Positions 41,401 to 52,725 are shown, numbered from the stretch's first letter. The stretch: 64,000 bases of DNA from Apostichopus japonicus (GCF_037975245.1 NC_092569.1:34758668-34822667); one strand, 5' to 3'. Numbers and translations are program-made. Notes: generated by a model from the letters alone, not told the origin.

Positions 41401-42486
41401 AGGAAACCCCGAAAGAATAACCCTAATCCTTAAGCCTTAATATTGGTATGATAATACTGTTGACCGTTCACATGACTGTCTCAAAAGCAGCTTGTTAAGA
41501 AAAATCACAACCTAAATATTTTCTTTTGGTTAATAGAATGTATTTGGATAGTAGTATTAACGTTGTTTTTTTTAGTAACACACGTAATCCCAATCGGAAT
41601 ATATAATCGTAAGTATATGAGCGGATTATGTGGACCGTCCACATAATCTGAGACACACGATATTGTATAACATATTGATTCTTAAGCATAGCTCATCTTG
41701 AATATATTCAGAAATGTTCAGCTAATCTAATACCCACTGACAGCCTTCTGAACAAGGGCCAAACCCTCAAATCTCGAAATATTTCAGTTAATCATCACTA
41801 CGTCAAACAAGGGTCTGTTAATATCCTTTATTTTCCGAAGTTATAGATCTGTCTATATCATGTGTCATTGAGTATAGAAATATTGATATTAAAAATAGAT
41901 AGCCATATCATATTAAATTTGTGCATGGAAGTCGGTTTACCTACATTGTAATGAAACTTGATCTCAACTTTAATTGGGAACATTGGAAATGAACCACTCC
42001 TGTAAACTGACCTCAATGACCACCGGTGCAAAGTTATGGATGGTATTGCTGCCCCCCCCCCCCGCACCCTTACCCCCAGACTTAAAAAGCCTGTGAAAAT
42101 AAAACTTACTATTACCCTTATCCTGTAAGATAATACTCATAAACATTCACATATTAATTGTTTAAAACGAAGCAGTTAAGAAAATAGTGTGTATTAGGAT
42201 AGTAGTGTAACGTGAACGGTTTTTATACTCATCCGTAGTAAGCGGTGCACCTAGCTACATAACCAGCCATGTCATGAATATTTATAGTCAAGTTGGATAT
42301 AATTTAGGAGGGTTAAATGCTTATTGATGTGTTTTGTAGTCTAATTAAGAGAGTTATGGGTTTAGTAAAACAGTTTTATCAGTAAGTTAAATGTCTACGA
42401 CATATTTGCATATGTTTGAGGGAATAATGTTGTTGTTGTTAATGAAATAGTTAAAGAGATTTTACGTCACATGTTGTATTGTTTTA
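38402..42486 (+). repeat. Higher-order repeat 10 (type B', ~7 canonical monomers, 4085 bp, right half diverging)
   Basis: It starts like repeat 7, but T tracts are longer (39349-39372, 39694-39718) and monomers diverge from about 40370 onward. One monomer is truncated to about 240 bp (40586-40825) by an internal deletion that removes the palindrome. The constant part (41230-42486) differs from other copies at many positions and marks the start of the degenerate right edge. Confidence 0.85.
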
Positions 42487-44960
42487 TTGCTTATTATATT
42501 AACCAGAATGCCACCACCTTAACAATTTTAGAAATTAATCTATTATATAAGTTGCATTCACATTTACTAGATTCTTTTACCCGGAGATTTTTTCTTTTCT
42601 TGTTACTGTAATATGGCCTGGTCTCTAGTTACTACGGTTAACCATGCAGGTAAAAACAGAATCTAACCACGACATTTCCATAAAGGAACATCTGACAGTA
42701 TTCTCTGCTGTGCTAAAGAGCCCCCGGAACGCAATAGTAGTATTGAGGTTTTTGTTTCATAATCCACGTCATCCTAATTGAAATATATAATCGTAATTGT
42801 ATAATCAGTTTATGTGGATCGTCCACATTATATTATACGTATGATGTTGTATTGTTAATTGATTATAACTAAAACCGTAATTAAAAATATTAAAAATTAA
42901 TCAACTACATTAATTCACAATAATGGTCTTCTGAATAAGGGCTACACACCCTCATATCTTGATATGTTTCAGGTTGGAATCACCCTGTCAAATATGGGTC
43001 TGTTTTATATCCAGTATTTACCGAACTTGTAAATCTGTTTAAATCATGTGTATTGAATATATTCATATTGTAGTATTAACGTCCTTTTCTTCTGTAACAC
43101 ACGTAATCTCAATTGGAATATATAATCGTAAGTGTACGAGCGGATTATGTGGACCGTCCACATAATCTTATACACATTTCATTGTATTTTTTCATTGATT
43201 ATAAACCAAAATTAGGGTTGAAAATTGATCAACTCTATTAATTCAAAATATCCGTTCTTAGGAAAGACCCCGCACCAAATATCGACAGGTTCAGTAAAGG
43301 ATCAATCCGTCAAATATGGGTCTGTTTTATATCCTGTATTTACAGAACTCGTAGATCTGTTTGAATCATGTGTATTGAATGTATTGAATATATTCATATA
43401 GTAGTATTAACGTCTTTTTTTCCGTAACACACGTAATCTCAATTGGAATATATAATCGTAAGTGTACGAGCGGATTATGTGGACCGTCCACATAATCTTA
43501 TACACATTTCATTGTATTGTTTATTGATTATAAACCAAAAATAGGGTTTAAAATTTATCAAGTACATTAATTCAAAACAACTGTGTTCAAAGGAAGGACC
43601 CAGCACCAAATATCTACAGATTCAGTAAGGAATCAACCCGTCAAATATGGGTCTGTTTTATATCCTGTATTTACCGAACTCGTAGATCTAATTAAATCAT
43701 GTGTATTGAATGTATTGAATATATTCATATAGTAGTATTAACCTCTTTTTTTTCTGTAACACACGTAATCTCAATTAGAATATATAATCGTTAGTGTACG
43801 AGCGGATTATGTGGACCGTCCACATAATCTTATACACATTTCATTATATTGTTTATTGATTATAAACCAAAATTAGGGCTTAAAATTTATCAACTACATT
43901 AATTCAAAACAACTGTGTTCAAAGGAAGGACCCCGCACCAAATATCGATAGATTCAGTAAGGAATCAACCCGTCAAATATGGGTCTGTTTTATATCCTGT
44001 ATTTACCGAACTTGTAAATCTGTTTAAATCATGTGTATTGAATATATTCATATTGTAGTATTAACGTCCTTTTTTTCTGTAACACACGTAATCTCAATTG
44101 GAATATATAATCGTAAGTGTACGAGCGGATTATGAGGACCGTCCACATAATCTTATACACATTTCATTGTATTTTTCATTGATTATAAACCAAAATTAGG
44201 GTTGAAAATTGATCAACTCTATTAATTCAAAATATCCGTTCTTAGGAAAGACCCCGCACCAAATATCGACAGGTTCAGTAAAGGATCAATCCGTCAAATA
44301 TGGGTCTGTTTTATATCCTGTATTTACCGAACTCGTAGATCTGTTTGAATCATGTGTATTGAATGTATTGAATATATTCCTATAGTAGTATTAACGTCTT
44401 TTTTTCTGTAACACACGTAATCTCAATTGGAATATATAATCGTAGGTGTACGAGTAGACTATGTGGACCGTCCACATAATCTTATACACATTTCATTGTA
44501 TTGTTTATTGATTATAAACCAAAATTAGGGCATAAAATTTATCAACTCTATTAATTCAAAACAACTGTGTTCAAAGGAAGGACCCAGCACCAAATATCGA
44601 CAGGTTCAGTAAAGAATCAACCCGTCAAATATGGGTCTGTTTTATATCCTGTATTTACCGAACTCGTAGATCTGTTTAAATCATTTGTATTGAATGTATT
44701 GAATATATTCATATAGAAGTATTAACGTCTTTTTTTTTTTCTGTAACACACGTAATCTCAATTGGAATATATAATCGTAAGTGTATGAGCGGATTATGTG
44801 GACCGTCCACATAATCTTATACACATGATGTGGTATAACATATTGACTCTAAAACAAAGCTCCTCTTGAATTTATTCAGAAATGATCAGCTAATCTAATT
44901 CACACTGACCATAACCATGCTAACCACATATTTCGATAAAACGAATATACTTCATTTTAA
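42487..44960 (+). repeat. Right edge of the satellite array: diverged unit 11
   Basis: The anchor is changed to TTGCTTATTATATTAACCAG. Diverged monomers follow near 42975, 43300, 43630, 43965, 44285 and 44615, with palindromes still recognisable (for example about 43143-43167 and 44790-44814). After 44830 the sequence jumps to a remnant of the constant part (GCTAACCACATATTTC near 44925), and the array ends near 44960. Confidence 0.85.
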
Positions 44961-45234
44961 CTTTGGTAATGGTTTTTTTGTGTCATACTATACACTATTA
45001 TGGCAAAAAGTGAGTACATTATAAAGGGTCAAAAGGCTTATACCCATATCATTAACATTTCCCTTACATTGGGTAGATTGCATGGGTATTGTCAGTAGTT
45101 TATGTCTGTATTTGGTGTGTGGCGATTAGATATGCAATTCCACGGATTCGCCACTTGTTTAGACTTTTGGTCTGGATTTTCTTTTAGTATTAAAATGTAC
45201 GCATATTGTGCACCTTGCATATACAATCGTGTTT

Positions 45235-45330
45235 ACATTGCCTGTTATGTATAATGTATATAAAGTTAGTATACAAGGGGATTATGGGGACTGTCCACAT
45301 AATAATGTCCACACTATCATGTATACCGAC
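45235..45330 (+). repeat. Isolated, degenerate satellite relative with palindrome
   Basis: ATAATGTATATAAAGTTAGTATACAAG, then GATTATGGGGAC-T-GTCCACATAATA (45280-45304), parallels the array core. It sits about 300 bp beyond the array's right edge. The palindrome is better kept than its surroundings. Confidence 0.65.
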
Positions 45331-45485
45331 TTTTCTCTCAATAAATAAAATTGCAATTCTGAAGGTATAGATAGCTCCACTCACCATAACAGCAGAAACC
45401 ACTTAATTTTTACGGGCCTAGCATGTGTACATCTAGTAGTCCCCGTAACCCTGTCATATGCCAACGTCCACATAAACCAGGTAAT

Positions 45486-45662
<177 letters not shown>

Positions 45663-45663
45663 T

Positions 45664-46205
45664 GTGCAGCGGAATACTATATGAACAATACTTCCTTATT
45701 TATTGTACTACGGCACATCCTGTTTGGGGAATGGAGTATCTCACATCTGGTTGTATAACAATGTCAGCTGTTTCATTGGACGAGGAATATGTATGAACTA
45801 TAATATTTACATCCATACTGTTTATCTTATATACGTTACGACCTGTATTGACAAATTAAAAGGTACATCGTATCATATTTTGCTTTGGCCTAAACCTCTT
45901 TTATATTGAACGGCTTAGCTATAGACGGTTCAAGCGCTTCATGTTACCCTTGCCCGCAGTTCTCTGGTGGTAGTGAGGGCTGGTTCCTAATAGTTTTAGC
46001 CAACGGATGACAACTGTCAGTCATGTTTATGCATGAATAATTTAATGAGAGTAGCATGACTACAATAAGTATTATTTTGCTGACAGTGGCGTAGTCAGAG
46101 TTAGAGGGAAAGTGCCCCCCCTCTCCCCTTAGACACTGGATTTTCGGGGAATAGACTGGAATGGCATCAAAAACTGGCAAAATAATAAACAGCTATGATG
46201 TATGA
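45664..46205 (+). repeat. Dispersed repeat, copy 1
   Basis: Blocks such as ACTATATGAACAATACTT, CACATCCTGTTTGGGGAATG, GTATCTCACATCTGGTTGTA, TTTTAGCCAACGGATGACAA and TGCATGAATAATTTAATGAG recur in the same order and strand at 63412-64000 with roughly 15-25% visible differences. It contains CAGTGGCGTAGTCAG near 46083, a motif common at ends of invertebrate non-autonomous DNA transposons. Confidence 0.7.
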
Positions 46206-48117
46206 TGTTGGGATATGCTACTTGATTTTACAGCACGGTGTGATCTGCTTCTCAGAAGGTTTCCTCCTTTAGCTATAGTCCTCCTTGGCATAGAAATATA
46301 TGTACCTCAACAAGTTAACTTTGAGTTAGTAATTGATACTTCTAGTCAAAGCTGCGTGAGTTGTACGGCACTGGAATTTCGTCTTTAATAAAAGATCACT
46401 GAGAAAGGAGATAAATTGAATACCTACTCACGAGTATTACTATGAATTTGTAAATGTGTGATATCGTCAATATATACAAGTTTCTTACAATATATACAAG
46501 TTTCTTGCAATAGTTAGCATTTTATAAAGCACCTTAATGTAGTCCTAATAATGTTAATGATACTATTATTTTGCCTCTGCGATCTCTTATCGACAGAAAA
46601 CTTCTCAAAGGCGAGTGACGCTACTCCCCATAGGCCCCACCCATTAAGCCCCTTCCTGTACGGACGTCAGAACAATTTTGTGTCCCCTAAATGTGAATTG
46701 TCTTTCGTAGTAGAGGGGACAGGCTGTATTTGTTATTCAAAGTCATATCGATACAAGCGTCAATTCAACATCCATCGTAGTTATGCAATTCACGCACGTT
46801 CCGTAATCCGGTCTGAAATAGTAAAATGTCAATTTTTTCGAAATTTTCTTTGTCGATGCCTCTCATGCACAAAAAATAAATAAAATAACAAATTTAAATT
46901 ATACTCTTTTCAACTATAAAGGTGCAATCCATAGCCGTGCTAGCTAGATCGTCTAGCCTACCTTTGTACACTTATAGACAAATTACGTAAACCAATTGAA
47001 CTTGTGGGATACCATGATAATAAGAAGCGGAATACTTGATAATGTCGAATTTTTGTCAAATAAATGTCGTACTTTCATGTGTAGCATGACATCCAGTAGA
47101 AATTTTAAAGTCAAACAAATGAATGAAGCGAATTTGTAAGTATTCCTCGTTATTTCTGGGGTGACTATAGTTGGAAAAAATAAAACAGGATATCCCATGT
47201 GAGAGGCCTTTTTGTAGGAGCGGAACAGAAACTGTAACAGTGCTGTTTGGCTGTTTGATGTACACTATTCTCTGAAATATGAATTCTTCTAGACCTACAC
47301 TTTGAATACTGTAGCAGATTTTGATACGTTATTAAAATTGCAATAATTTTTTGGTTAGTGTAACAGACCTGTCAGAAGTAAAGAAGAAATGCGAGATTTG
47401 ATAAGATTATTGTCTATTTTACAAATTTAACAAAGGTTGTTATTTAAAATTAAAAGTTTCTCGTCATTTGTGTTTATTACGTCAAAATTTAACTATTTCT
47501 ATAAAATTTTGGCTAAAATGGAGGGCAGCAGAGCTGACAAAGGAAGCAGAAGAGGAAGCAGGGAAAGCTCAAGAGGCTTTAAAACAGTCTTTTTTCTTAC
47601 CTCATAATGAAAAGTTATCTCATATTTGGAATATTGTTGCAGAATGTTACAATACATATCTTGTTATCACTCTATGGGCATTTACTTCACACGGTTACAA
47701 ACAGAAAAAAAGGTCATAATGTTCATTACAGAATAAATGTTAGGGTTAAACAACGTTTTTCCACATGTTTGTTATTGAATTGATTGGTTTGACGTGACTG
47801 TATTGTGCAGTCCACACGTTGCATTAGTTAAGTATTTCAAGTATTGTAGTAGATTATTTGTGGTGTCTTAATTCGGTTTCTTTCCACTGTTTGATAAAGG
47901 TACTCGATGACGTACGGTAATAGGATTTTATAATTGGCCGGTATTAGATGACTTATTTAGGGATGTTGTAATATATATATTAATATAAATGATACCATAT
48001 GTTTTGTGAGTATAAGTATATAAAATGTGTCTGTGTGTGTCCTAGAAACCAAGAATCGTTAAGTATCCACTTTCATGAAGTTATTCATTTCCAACCAATT
48101 AATAATACTTGCTTGGA

Positions 48118-48140
48118 GGGAGGGAGGGGTTGGTAGCGGG
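48118..48140 (+). other. Potential G-quadruplex tract
   Basis: GGGAGGGAGGGG followed by TTGGTAGC and GGG gives four G3+ tracts with loops of 1, 1 and 8. It lies about 360 bp beyond the stop codon of the FReD locus, on the antisense strand of that gene. Confidence 0.4.
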
Positions 48141-48272
48141 AGGATTGACTACGAAGGAGGCAACATATTAAGGAAAAGCAGACAAGTTTAATGTAATGTT
48201 TTATTTTTATTTTTGATGAGACTCATGCAATATTCAATTTTCAAATTATCAAACAACAGTAAGCTGGTTAAA

Positions 48273-48278
48273 TTTATT
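48273..48278 (-). promoter_or_regulatory. Candidate polyadenylation signal of the FReD gene
   Basis: TTTATT on the plus strand reads AATAAA on the minus strand, about 220 bases after the stop codon at 48495. Other candidates lie near 48200, so this is a guess. Confidence 0.3.
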
Positions 48279-48494
48279 ATTTGATATCAATTTCAATTAA
48301 TTTCTTCTCATTCCCTTAGAAAATTGATTATTTGTCGAATCGTCCCGTTTGCAATTTTTGTTGCATGTTCTTCTTCTTTCTTGTCTGTGGCACGTCTAGC
48401 TGTCCGACGCTTGAAAAATCTGTATGGATATTTTCTTACCTTTCTCAGTAAAAACTGCTCTTTTGGGCAATTTGTTATTTATAATGTGTTATGT

Positions 48495-48823
48495 CTACAC
48501 CGGTCGTATTTTCATATCTGTGTACTGCAGGCTGCATCCGTAACCGTTCAAACTATAACTATACCAGAACATGTACGTTCCTCGAGTAGAGCCGTCGTAG
48601 TCTCCGTTGAGATTTGAATAACCACAGTAACGACAGTAACTGCCATCAGGGTAATAACGGCAATAGTAATCACGACGGCAGTAACTACCATAATAATAAT
48701 AATAATAGCGGTACCACCAGGCTCCTCTGTGTCCCTCCGCACAGTCGTAACTACTCGATCCGTCGTTGTCCTGGTCTTTTGTACTGAATTGTCTATTGTT
48801 GTTATAAGACAAACCATCATAAC
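48495..48823 (-). CDS. FReD exon e11: C-terminal fibrinogen subdomain with Tyr/Cys-rich insertion
   Basis: Acceptor TTTTTTGCAG abuts 48823. The exon starts with two bases completing a Gly codon (phase 1) and ends at TAG (48495-48497). It encodes the classical end of a fibrinogen-related domain: YDGLSYNNN, FSTKDQDND (calcium-site-type acidic loop), DCAEGHRGAWWY, then CGYSNLNGDYDG and the terminal DMKIRPV. Between WWY and CGYSNLNG lie 28 residues (codons 48627-48710): Arg, a run of six Tyr encoded by TAT repeats, then Tyr/Cys/Arg-rich text with GSYCR twice. Related proteins normally have only two or three residues there. It adds four cysteines close to the ligand-facing loop. This is the only C-terminal exon seen in the window and is phase-compatible with e4, e7 and e10. 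Confidence 0.9.
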
Positions 48824-50797
48824 CTGCAAAAAACGAGACAGACTAAATAAATCGATAAATTATAAACTTTGAACGAATCCAACATCAGATACAAGGTAGA
48901 GGGCAATGCGTTTTTGTCCTACCAAGTTGAAAACGTCCGTTCCGCCTATGTTTTGCATTTTTTGTTAAATAATTAAGATAAATAAGTTGGTATTCTGCCT
49001 TTGCAAGGGCGTTGTTATACTTTTTCTTTCTTGGTTCCGTTTAAAATGCAGTGCCACAATAGGAGTCACATACAGATGGGGAAACTATTTTAACCAAATA
49101 CTACGTTTGAGTTACAAGAGTCGCTAATATCACTCTTTATTTTATATTTTTTTTTATCGGCATTTAACACTACTACTCATTTATTTATTTTATTGTTATA
49201 TTTAAGTTCACAACTTAGCTTCCTAACACTGTCAAAACTTGAGTTATAAATTTCTTGTTTGTGTCGGTGTTAAATGTTGTAAATTGTTGAATAATATTAT
49301 GTTTAATTTAATTTGCATAACCAACTTTTCATTTCTCCCCTTTTTCAACCAAGTGCTTATTTTTGCTTGTACCACATAGGCTAACTTAGGCTCTCTTCGA
49401 ACTTGGATAAGGAGGATGTGAGGGAGGGGGGGGGGGGGCTGTATGATGTAGCTTCGTATGTCATTCAAGTTAGGAAAACAAGGGTATCATTGAAAGATCT
49501 AGTCCTGAGTAATCTTACATGTTCTTATTACGTACAAAGTAATAATTGCATTTTGCTGAAAACGCCATCTCCCAATAAAACAAAAATCAAATAGACGGCA
49601 TCATCTGCCTGTCAATATTATGGTTGTAATATACTATCTGGCCGGCTCCAAGTTCCCTGTTCTACTGTATACAGGGTATACAGAGTGTTATTGTCATCGA
49701 TTGTTCAATTCTTTACCCTATATCTATAGCACGTTGTAATCTTTGTATCTTTCAACCTGAGCTCATACGTTGGACTATAAACGTAGATTGAAATTACACT
49801 ATACACAAATCATGAAATCAATACTTTTAAATGAAGAATAGAACCGACATTTTATAACCGGAATTTACTATTAATGTTATAGCTAATATTTTAGGTTTCG
49901 ACAAAGTAACCAAAATTCGATGTATTACACTTATGAAAATTTTGAATGATATTGATTATCGTCTTTTTATTATTTAGTTCTTATCGACATGTACTTCTAG
50001 TCTCGTACGTATAACTTCTTGGAACAGACTGATTGATTGATTAAAATTTATCGAATCTATACAGACGAATATTTCAAATAAATCATTTCTGATTCCTCTA
50101 TTTCAATGTTCTATGCATGATAAACCCTAGATGACTTTACAAATAACATGATTAAATTTAAATAGCGCCTCAAAGTTTTCACATATGAGAATCATCGAAT
50201 ATACTTACCACTTAAAGTCACATTATACAGTAACGAGAAGGCACACGTGGTATGCTTCCAGGTACTACTAATATGATATTAACCGCTTTGTAAGTTTGAA
50301 GTAATGCGAGTTTGGTAGACAACAGCGAGCGACAAGGCAACAGACATTTACGATAATTTTCAGAATACTCGTTCAGGTTGGGATGATAGTGATGTTGAGA
50401 TTTACTCTCTCTGTGTCAGAAATACATGGACACTGGCTACTATTATAATATCTACTGCCATAGTTTTATATATTGTTAGGTGCTTGTTACGTGCAAACAC
50501 GGCCAAGAGACTTGTGTTGCCAATGAAAAGCGGATCTTATCGTCTGCTTCTTATGTCTGTACACATTGTATACAGTCCTGAAACCTACGTGCGTTCCAGC
50601 TGTAGTTCAAACGCGTGAGAGAAACATATTGCAATGTTTGGAATTTAAAATTGCTGTGAACCTTGAACTTATTTATCATTTAGCCAGGAATGCGGTAGCT
50701 ATGAGATCAGGACATTAGTTGTTAGTTGCTTCTCCTAATTCACGTAATCGGTCCAGATTTATGTTTGCGTCAATGATTAGAACCATCTATTACTCAC
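48824..50797 (-). other. Intron between e10 and e11
   Basis: Bounded by donor GTGAGTAAT next to 50798 and acceptor TTTGCAG next to 48823. AT-rich, with a G run at about 49425-49438 and no other exon seen. Its first ~340 bases (50458-50797) are closely matched by 52143-52460, the sequence after e7, showing that intron and exon were duplicated together. Confidence 0.75.
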
Positions 50798-51059
50798 CTG
50801 TATTTCCACTGTGTGATCCAACTGATAGTCGATACTTGTCTGCTTGGTTATTAATCCTAAAAGTCGAATAGACGGCGTAAAACGATGATGAGCCGGAGTC
50901 CCTTAGATCAATACGAAGCTGGTAAGTTTTCTGGTTGGTCAGAGAGTAGATATATTTATTACCTAGCCAGTGGTCATGATTTTTATTCCCGAAACCGTCC
51001 TTGTAGTCCCTCCAACCACGATAAAAGTCAACGGAGGCACTCGATCGTCGCTGGAAAAC
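50798..51059 (-). CDS. FReD exon e10: middle fibrinogen segment, cassette A
   Basis: 262 bp, acceptor ...TTTCATAG, donor G|GTGAGTA. Starts in phase 0 (VFQRRSSASVDFYRGW) and ends one base into a Gly codon. It carries standard FReD text: DYKDGFGN, DHWLGNKYI, LTNQKTYQLRIDL, YAVYSTFRI and DKYRLSVG. Codon pattern and length match e7 (265 bp, cassette B) and e4. It joins e9 upstream as ...GGGWT|VFQRR and e11 downstream in frame. No stop or frameshift. Confidence 0.9.
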
Positions 51060-51325
51060 CTATGAAATAAAAAAAAAGTGAATCCAGCTATATAATCTAG
51101 TTATCCGTAAGAGCATAACATTCAACGCCGTTAGATAGTTAACAAAGATATGGATACTATGAAAGTGAGATAATTTGCAATAGTGTTTTGTTTCTTGATT
51201 TTGGTTCTTCCTTAAATGGTCAAGTGCATCTCAAAGAGATCTGCAGTGCATCATTTTGAGGAGGGTACTAAAGTATAATGTGAGAAAGTTCAGAATTTAA
51301 GTCCTTAATTGTTTGCGAAGCTCAC

Positions 51326-51637
51326 CGTCCATCCTCCTCCGTTACTTTCCATCTCACAGTAAACCTGAATACCGCGTGGCCAACCATCAGGGTAAATGGT
51401 GTAAACTCCATCCCTGCGTGTACCGGAAACATAAAGCTCTTGGCAATCTTTTGGGACCACCTCGCGGGTGCACGTAACTCCGTCCCCTTCGTAGCCATTA
51501 TTGCAGTAACATTTACGGACACCACTCCTCGTAGCACAGGTTGCGTGACTACTACACTGGTAACTTTCATCTACAAGCCGGCTGTTCCTACAAGTTGATT
51601 TTCCAGTACATCTTGAATTGATGTAAAAGTGGCCCTC
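51326..51637 (-). CDS. FReD exon e9: VWC-like tail, EGF-like domain and N-terminal FReD, cassette A
   Basis: 312 bp (104 codons, phase 0 at both ends). Acceptor ...CTTAAAACAG, donor ACG|GTGAGC. It begins EGHFYINSRCTGKSTC, which completes the cysteine module begun by the upstream exon (NCFVADKG...). A single EGF-like domain follows (CRNSRLVDESYQC...ATC...KCYCNNGYEGDGVTC). Next is the start of the FReD: KDCQELYVSGTRRDGVYTI, YPDGWPRGIQVYCEME and NGGGWT. All six EGF cysteines are present. Fully open, so this is the intact member of the duplicated pair (compare e6). Confidence 0.92.
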
Positions 51638-51974
51638 CTGTTTTAAGATATTCAGCAAAAAGAAAAAACAACACCTAATAATGAATTATGCATTTGCGGT
51701 TGTCATATTGAAATGTACTGGATTTCAACGATGGGTGGCCACGTGATTCCCGACTTAACGTAATACATCACTCGACTGAAAGTTTTTACTGGATTGGCGA
51801 CAAAAAAGCTGGGTCTATAGCCCCTACACAATCACGATGCGCACGCTACTCTGTTATCTGTAAATGCAATGTAATTATCAACAAGTATAAATAGTAAAGG
51901 TTTGCTTCTAATTATATGGACAAAGATTTAAAAAAAAAAAACATTACAAAATGACCTAAAAGAACCGTACTGAC
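51638..51974 (-). other. Intron between e8 and e9 with a relic shared with 53340-54060
   Basis: GTGGCCACGTGATTCCCGAC, ATGCAATGTAATTATCAACA and TTGCTTCTAATTATATGGA occur here and in the intron between e5 and e6, confirming duplication of the intron with its exons. This copy is shorter, lacking the internal ~350-bp repeat of the other. Confidence 0.7.
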
Positions 51975-52148
51975 CCCTAATACACTTCCTTTGTCGGCAA
52001 CGAAGCAGTTGTGGGTGCACGTCACTCCGTCCCCGTTGTAGTTTGGATTGCAGTAACATTTACGGACACCGTTAATCTCAGAACAGGTTGCGTAACTACT
52101 ACACTGGTAACTCTCATCCACGAGCCGGCTGTTCCTACAAGTTGTCAT
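51975..52148 (-). CDS. FReD locus exon-like segment e8: chimeric EGF domain joined to the tail of a TIL exon
   Basis: Open for 58 codons from an ATG (52146-52148) to a GTCAGTAC donor at 51974. It encodes an EGF-like domain (TCRNSRLVDESYQC... GVRKCYCNPNYNGDGVTC) followed by HNCFVADKGSVLG. The last part equals the end of the TIL exon e5 (NCFVADKGVVLM), with the same donor. It therefore looks like an EGF segment fused into a TIL exon. Its 5' end lies at the breakpoint of the tandem duplication: CATAGTTTTATATATTG beside it is also found at 50461-50477. There is no good acceptor. It could be a start exon without signal peptide, an exon with an unseen acceptor, or a dead fragment. Phase 0 at the donor fits e9. 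Confidence 0.6.
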
Positions 52149-52460
52149 AGTTTTATATATTGCGTATTACGGTCACTCCTATCATGTTAGGTGTTTGTTA
52201 TGCGCAAACACGACAAGGAGACATGTGTTGCCAAGAAACAGCGAATCTTATCGTCTGTTTCTGATGTCTAAACACACTGTATACAGTCCTAAAAACCTAC
52301 GTTTGTTCCAGCTATAGTTCAAACGTTTGAAACAAAATAGCAATATTGTGAATTGCAAATTGCAAAGAACGTTGAACAAAATATATCATTTAACTGGGAA
52401 TTTGGTAGCTAAGAGATCAAGACATTATTCATTGTAGAATACACATTAAAAATTACTCAC
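52143..52460 (-). repeat. Duplicated intron sequence after e7
   Basis: Aligns by eye to 50458-50797 (for example CATAGTTTTATATATTG, GTATACAGTCCT, CCAGCTATAGTTCAAACG). Marks the left boundary of tandem copy B. Unlike copy A, no C-terminal FReD exon follows before e8. Confidence 0.8.
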
Positions 52461-52725
52461 CCAAATCTCCACTACTGTATGATCCAATTGATAGTCGATA
52501 CTTGTCTGCCTCGTTGTTAATGCTGAAAGTCGAATAGACGACGTAATACGATGATGAAGCGGAATCCCTCAGATCAATGCGAAGCTGGTACGTTTTCTGG
52601 TTGGTAAGAGAGTGGATATATTTGTTACCTAGCCAGTGGTCTTGATTCTTATTACCAAAACCGTTCTTGTAGTCCGTCCAACCAAGATAAAAGTCAACGG
52701 AGGCACTTGATCGTCGCTGTAAAAC
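52461..52725 (-). CDS. FReD exon e7: middle fibrinogen segment, cassette B
   Basis: 265 bp, acceptor ...AAAAAATAG, donor G|GTGAGTAAT, phase 0 start and phase 1 end. It encodes VLQRRSSASVDFYLGW, DYKNGFGNKNQDHWLGNKY, LTNQKTYQLRIDL and DKYRLSIG, very close to e10. No stop or frameshift within the exon. Its partner exon e6 carries a premature stop and there is no C-terminal exon immediately downstream, so it may be untranslated in practice. Confidence 0.85.

Larger units (their letters stand above)
7051..44960 (+). repeat. Large hierarchical satellite array (~38 kb)
   Basis: Three nested periods are visible. The monomer is ~328-340 bp. Higher-order repeats are defined here by the recurring anchor TTGCTTAGTATATGTACC at 8852, 12024, 15532, 18701, 22207, 25708, 28549, 32055, 35561 and 38402, with a diverged one at 42487. 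Spacings are 3172, 3508, 3169, 3506, 3501, 2841, 3506, 3506, 2841 and 4085. The differences are whole monomers (about 331-337), because each unit has 3, 4, 5 or ~7 canonical monomers plus one ~1.8-kb constant part made of more diverged monomers. I count about 46 canonical monomers between 9340 and 41150. The centre is nearly identical copy to copy and both ends are degenerate, as expected from unequal exchange. No transposase or reverse transcriptase frame is present. Confidence 0.95.

Noticed and set aside
7051-44960. CRISPR-like array of spaced repeats
   Set aside because: The units are ~336 bp and contiguous with no unique spacers, and the context is eukaryotic with introns.
46551-46883. 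110-codon plus-strand frame with a hydrophobic start
   Set aside because: No recognisable domain, no supporting splice sites, and composition like surrounding non-coding DNA. It may be chance.
47468-47719. 83-codon frame with an Ala/Glu/Lys-rich helix-like part
   Set aside because: It begins at TTG, has no acceptor or family resemblance, and nothing nearby supports a gene.
50885-51070. Plus-strand frame over 50885-51070 and other frames at 51322-51570, 52974-53216 and 48548-48829
   Set aside because: They are antisense or shifted-frame shadows of the FReD exons e10, e9, e6 and e11.
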